From Candidatus Saccharibacteria bacterium RIFCSPHIGHO2_02_FULL_47_12 (GTDB taxonomy: Bacteria; Patescibacteriota; Saccharimonadia; Saccharimonadales; JANWIN01): a DNA stretch of 7,262 bases. Of the stretch, positions 4,296-7,262 are shown one piece after another. The notes below the pieces were generated by a model that did not search any database, had not been told where the DNA came from, and saw only the letters and a list, made by a program, of their open reading frames with translations. Location: the NCBI GenBank assembly GCA_001790455.1, contig MGCP01000045.1, forward strand, positions 1,347 to 8,608, read 5' to 3'. A program made the translations under genes and the position numbers. Each line of letters starts with the position of its first letter. Positions within the stretch are counted from its first letter, which is position 1.

Positions 4296-7262
4296 GCAAA
4301 CGAACGTTTTCTTTACCCACTACTTCATGTAGGTTCGACAATGCTTCGTCTGAGTGATGCATTTTCATGGGGAGCTTTATGACTTGCTTGTTCGATGATT
4401 CGCCCAGCACCAAGACTATTTCGGTGTCGCCCTGGTTGCCATCTATTACTTGTTTTAAAAGCAAAAGAGTATCGTTGTCTTGTCCGTCTTGCAAACGAAT
4501 ATATACCTTTGGCGGCTCAACCGAAGCCGGTGCAGTGGTGTAAGTCCGTGCCGGGCCGCCTGTATCTTTGGCATCGTTAATGTTCTTTGCGGTTTCTACA
4601 ATTATTTTTGGACCATCACCGCGTGAGCCCTTGCGGCTTACCTTGCCGTTGACTATTAGGACTTCGTCCCTTTGCCACAACTGCGCGTTTTGTTGGTATT
4701 TGCCCGGAAAAACAACCACTTCTATTTCGCCGCTTTCGTCAGCCATGGTCACAAATGCCATTTTTTGTCCTTTTTTGGTGGTAATTTCTTTTGCTTCGAC
4801 TACGACTCCGCCAATTGTTGCCTTGGAATCTTCTGGTTTGTTCGATAAAGAGCTTATCTTTGCCGCAAGTTTTTCTAGCTTATCCGCGTGGTCCTCAAGT
4901 GGGTGTTTAGATAAGTATAGGCCTAGCAGTTCCCTCTCCCACTGCAATTGCTGGTTGGGGGGGATATCGTTTTCACTAACTGGCTGCAAAAACAGCTTGG
5001 TGCTAGATGTATTTGTGCTGGTTTCATTGCCAAACAAGTCAGTCTGGCCGCTTAGACGTTGTTTTTGTGACCGCGAGGCATAAGCCAGCAAGACATCTAT
5101 GTTGGCAAGAAGCGTATGCCTAGCCCCAAAACTATCAAATGCTCCAGCTTTTATAAGGCTTTCCATGCTCTTTCTATTTACAGTGGACGTATTTACACGG
5201 TTTAAGAAATCCTCTAGGCTCTTAAACCCACCTACTTCTTCACGAGCCCGTAGTATCTCTTCTACCGCAGAGGTTCCAACGTTTTTAATTGCCGCCATGC
5301 CAAATCTAATCTGATTTTTGTCTGGCACCACTGCAAACTCTACAAATGACTGGTTTACGTCTGGCGGCAAAACCTCTATGCCCATATGTTTACACTCATT
5401 TATTTCTATGGCTAACCGGTCTGTATTGTCAAAATCGCTGGTCATGAGGGCAGACATAAATGCCGCGGGAAAATGCGTTTTTAGGTAGGCCGTTTGGTAG
5501 GCAATCAGTGCGTAGCAAGCAGCGTGAGACTTATTAAAGCAATAAGCGGCAAAATCTTCTAGCTGGCTCCAAAACTTTTCCATGGCTTTTCGCTCAGCGC
5601 CAGATGTTTTAATGGCACCTTCTATGAAATCTGTCTTTAGCTTGGCCAGTACCGATGGGATTTTTTTGCCCACACCTTTGCGCAAGGTATCTGCTTGGCC
5701 GCCGGTAAAACCGCACAAGTCTATGCTTATTTGCATGACTTGCTCTTGGTAAACAATCACCCCATACGTGGTTTTTAGCGCCGCCTCCATGGCTGGGTGT
5801 ATGTATTCAATTTTTCGATGCCCGTGTTTTCTGGCTATAAAGTCTTCTATCCACTGCATTGGGCCCGGGCGATAAAGCGCCACCATGGCCACAATGTCCT
5901 CAAACACGGTCGGTTTGAGCTCTTTGAGGTAGCGTTTCATACCAGATGATTCCAGCTGAAACACGCCAGTTGTTTCGCCGCGCTGCAAAAGCCCAAAGGT
6001 TTTTTGGTCGTCCAGTGGTATCTGGGTTATGTCTATATTCTTGCCATAAACTTTTTTTATAATACGCAGCGCGTTTTTTATGATTGTTAGGTTAGATAAA
6101 CCTAAAAAGTCCATTTTTAGCAGGCCCAGGTCTTCTACCGGGCCCATAGAATATTGGGTGGCAACCACGCCCTTTTGAGCCATTTCTAGCGGGGTGAACT
6201 TTACTATGTCGTCTGGCGCAATCACCACGCCTGCGGCATGTACACCATGGCTGCGAATAGTGCCGTCTAGTTGCACCGCCAGATCAAACACCCGCCTTGC
6301 TACCTCGTTTTGTTTATATTCATTTTTTAGCTCAGAGTTTGACTTTAGTGATTCCGCCAGTAGAGTATGCCGACCTTGTACCGGTGGCGGGATCATCTTT
6401 GCCAGGCGGTCCGCCTCTGCGTACGGCACCTGCAAAACCCTTGCTACATCACGCACTGCGTTTCTGGCTGCCATGCGGCCAAACGTAACAATGTTTGCCA
6501 CGCGTTCGCGCCCGTATTTGTCTACGCAGTAATCAATAACCTCGTCTCTTCGGCTGTCTTGAATGTCTATATCAAAGTCAGGCATAGAAATTCGGTCAGG
6601 GTTTAGAAACCGCTCAAACAGCAAATCGTACTCTAGCGGATCCAGTTCTGTTATGCGCAGAGCAAACGCCACAATTGAACCAGCACCACTGCCACGACCT
6701 GGACCAAAAACTATGCCTTTATCTTTGCCCCAATTTATAAAATCCTGGACTATCAAGAAATAGCCTGCAAACCCCATACGCTCTATTACGCCCAGCTCGT
6801 ACTGCGCTCGTTCTACCACTGCTACGTCCAGAACCTTCTTTTGTGCAGCTATGGTTTTGGCATCACTTTTAAATTTGGTATATCGGTTCACTAGCCCCTG
6901 GTAGGTCAATTGCTCCAAGTAGCTTTTTTCGGTTTGGCCTTTTGGCACAGGAAACTTTGGTATAAGGTACTTGCCAAGTTCAATTTCTACGTTGCATCGG
7001 TCGGCTATAACGCGTGTGTTAGTAATAAGTTCTGGGTGAGTCTTTCCCCAGCGTTTTATGATTTCTTTGGGATCAGTTACATGCAGGTGAAAGTCGCTCA
7101 AGCTCATACGGTTTTCGTCGTCTAGGTATGAACCGGTTTGTACACACAACAAGACCTCGTGCGCTTCCTGGTCCTCGTGTTTTAAATAATGCGCGTCACA
7201 GGTTACAACACAAGGTATATCTAGCTCTTTGGCAAGCTTAAACGTTTGCTCTGTAACAGCTA
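4291..7262 (-). CDS. dnaE: DNA polymerase III alpha subunit DnaE (N-terminus beyond window)
   Basis: Replicative polymerase of the chromosome. The frame is open to the window end, giving 989 visible residues; roughly the first 190, most of the PHP domain, are missing. In visible numbering, the PHP end keeps CDAHYL (21-26), whose Asp and His match the metal-binding type of PHP domain. The C-family palm has GPGRGSGAGS (186-195), PDFDIDI with catalytic D230 and D232 (codons at 6571-6573 and 6565-6567), and the third acidic position in KMDFLGL (D384). Fingers and helix-hairpin-helix regions follow (for example YRPGPM and CFNKSHAACYALIAYQTAYLK). QTDLF (739-743, bases 5032-5046) matches the internal beta-clamp binding motif. 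LLGLYLSKHPLEDH (778-791) precedes an OB-fold (about 814-892), and a short C-terminal domain ends VRLQ. The layout is DnaE, not PolC: no inserted exonuclease is seen. The TTG at 7150-7152 is internal, not a start. Confidence 0.97.
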   Translation of the reverse strand, partial: AVTEQTFKLAKELDIPCVVTCDAHYLKHEDQEAHEVLLCVQTGSYLDDENRMSLSDFHLHVTDPKEIIKRWGKTHPELITNTRVIADRCNVEIELGKYLIPKFPVPKGQTEKSYLEQLTYQGLVNRYTKFKSDAKTIAAQKKVLDVAVVERAQYELGVIERMGFAGYFLIVQDFINWGKDKGIVFGPGRGSGAGSIVAFALRITELDPLEYDLLFERFLNPDRISMPDFDIDIQDSRRDEVIDYCVDKYGRERVANIVTFGRMAARNAVRDVARVLQVPYAEADRLAKMIPPPVQGRHTLLAESLKSNSELKNEYKQNEVARRVFDLAVQLDGTIRSHGVHAAGVVIAPDDIVKFTPLEMAQKGVVATQYSMGPVEDLGLLKMDFLGLSNLTIIKNALRIIKKVYGKNIDITQIPLDDQKTFGLLQRGETTGVFQLESSGMKRYLKELKPTVFEDIVAMVALYRPGPMQWIEDFIARKHGHRKIEYIHPAMEAALKTTYGVIVYQEQVMQISIDLCGFTGGQADTLRKGVGKKIPSVLAKLKTDFIEGAIKTSGAERKAMEKFWSQLEDFAAYCFNKSHAACYALIAYQTAYLKTHFPAAFMSALMTSDFDNTDRLAIEINECKHMGIEVLPPDVNQSFVEFAVVPDKNQIRFGMAAIKNVGTSAVEEILRAREEVGGFKSLEDFLNRVNTSTVNRKSMESLIKAGAFDSFGARHTLLANIDVLLAYASRSQKQRLSGQTDLFGNETSTNTSSTKLFLQPVSENDIPPNQQLQWERELLGLYLSKHPLEDHADKLEKLAAKISSLSNKPEDSKATIGGVVVEAKEITTKKGQKMAFVTMADESGEIEVVVFPGKYQQNAQLWQRDEVLIVNGKVSRKGSRGDGPKIIVETAKNINDAKDTGGPARTYTTAPASVEPPKVYIRLQDGQDNDTLLLLKQVIDGNQGDTEIVLVLGESSNKQVIKLPMKMHHSDEALSNLHEVVGKENVRLQ

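Noticed and set aside
4568..5083. 171-aa plus-strand open frame antisense to dnaE
   Set aside because: It lies wholly opposite the dnaE linker and OB-fold coding region, is rich in Ser/Leu/Cys as expected for a shadow frame, and has no recognisable domain.
7150..7152. TTG as the start of DnaE
   Set aside because: The frame continues upstream to the window edge with conserved PHP-end sequence (CDAHYLKHEDQEAHEV), so this codon is internal.
1..7262. A new defence, mobile or biosynthetic system
   Set aside because: All five genes belong to recognised families with ordinary roles, and no unknown gene cluster, transposase, integrase, toxin-antitoxin pair or tRNA-like insertion site was seen on either strand.

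Overview
The window holds five genes, two of them cut by its ends. They look like chromosomal housekeeping and envelope genes of a bacterium from the Patescibacteria (CPR), most likely a Candidatus Saccharibacteria (TM7) relative. That placement is an inference from three things: a cysteine-free PilB/GspE-type ATPase, a small membrane-anchored CAP-domain protein, and the overall look of the DnaE and malic enzyme sequences. No reading frame, including 989 codons of dnaE, contains an internal TGA. This argues against the UGA-as-glycine code of SR1/Gracilibacteria and fits the standard bacterial code. All five genes stop with TAA or TAG.

Layout. Positions 1-972 (+) hold the C-terminal part of an NAD(P)-dependent malic enzyme. 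It runs convergently into a type IV pilus/type II secretion assembly ATPase at 969-2570 (-), and the two stop codons overlap. A divergent intergenic region of about 150 bp follows. It carries two facing sigma70-like promoters and a degenerate AT-rich repeat. Then come a SpoU/TrmH-family RNA 2'-O-methyltransferase (2725-3219, +) and, 14 nt later, a membrane-anchored CAP-domain protein (3234-4253, +). These two may be co-transcribed. Last is dnaE, the replicative DNA polymerase III alpha subunit (4291-7262, -), which converges on the CAP gene and loses its N-terminus at the window edge. No stretch longer than about 155 bp lacks a gene.

How the genes relate. They do not form one pathway. The ATPase and the CAP protein both act at the cell envelope. 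The malic enzyme links malate and pyruvate. The methyltransferase modifies RNA, and DnaE replicates the chromosome. I saw no CRISPR array, toxin-antitoxin pair, phage gene, transposase, tRNA or rRNA, and no convincing candidate for a new multi-gene system.

The signals most worth checking are regulatory. Both divergent genes have a good -10 hexamer exactly 7 nt before an ATG, which suggests leaderless mRNAs and moves the ATPase start three codons inward. A perfect inverted repeat sits in the ATPase promoter spacer. Both convergent junctions carry AT-rich hairpins that overlap stop codons and have the same outer bases (AGTAA...TTACT).
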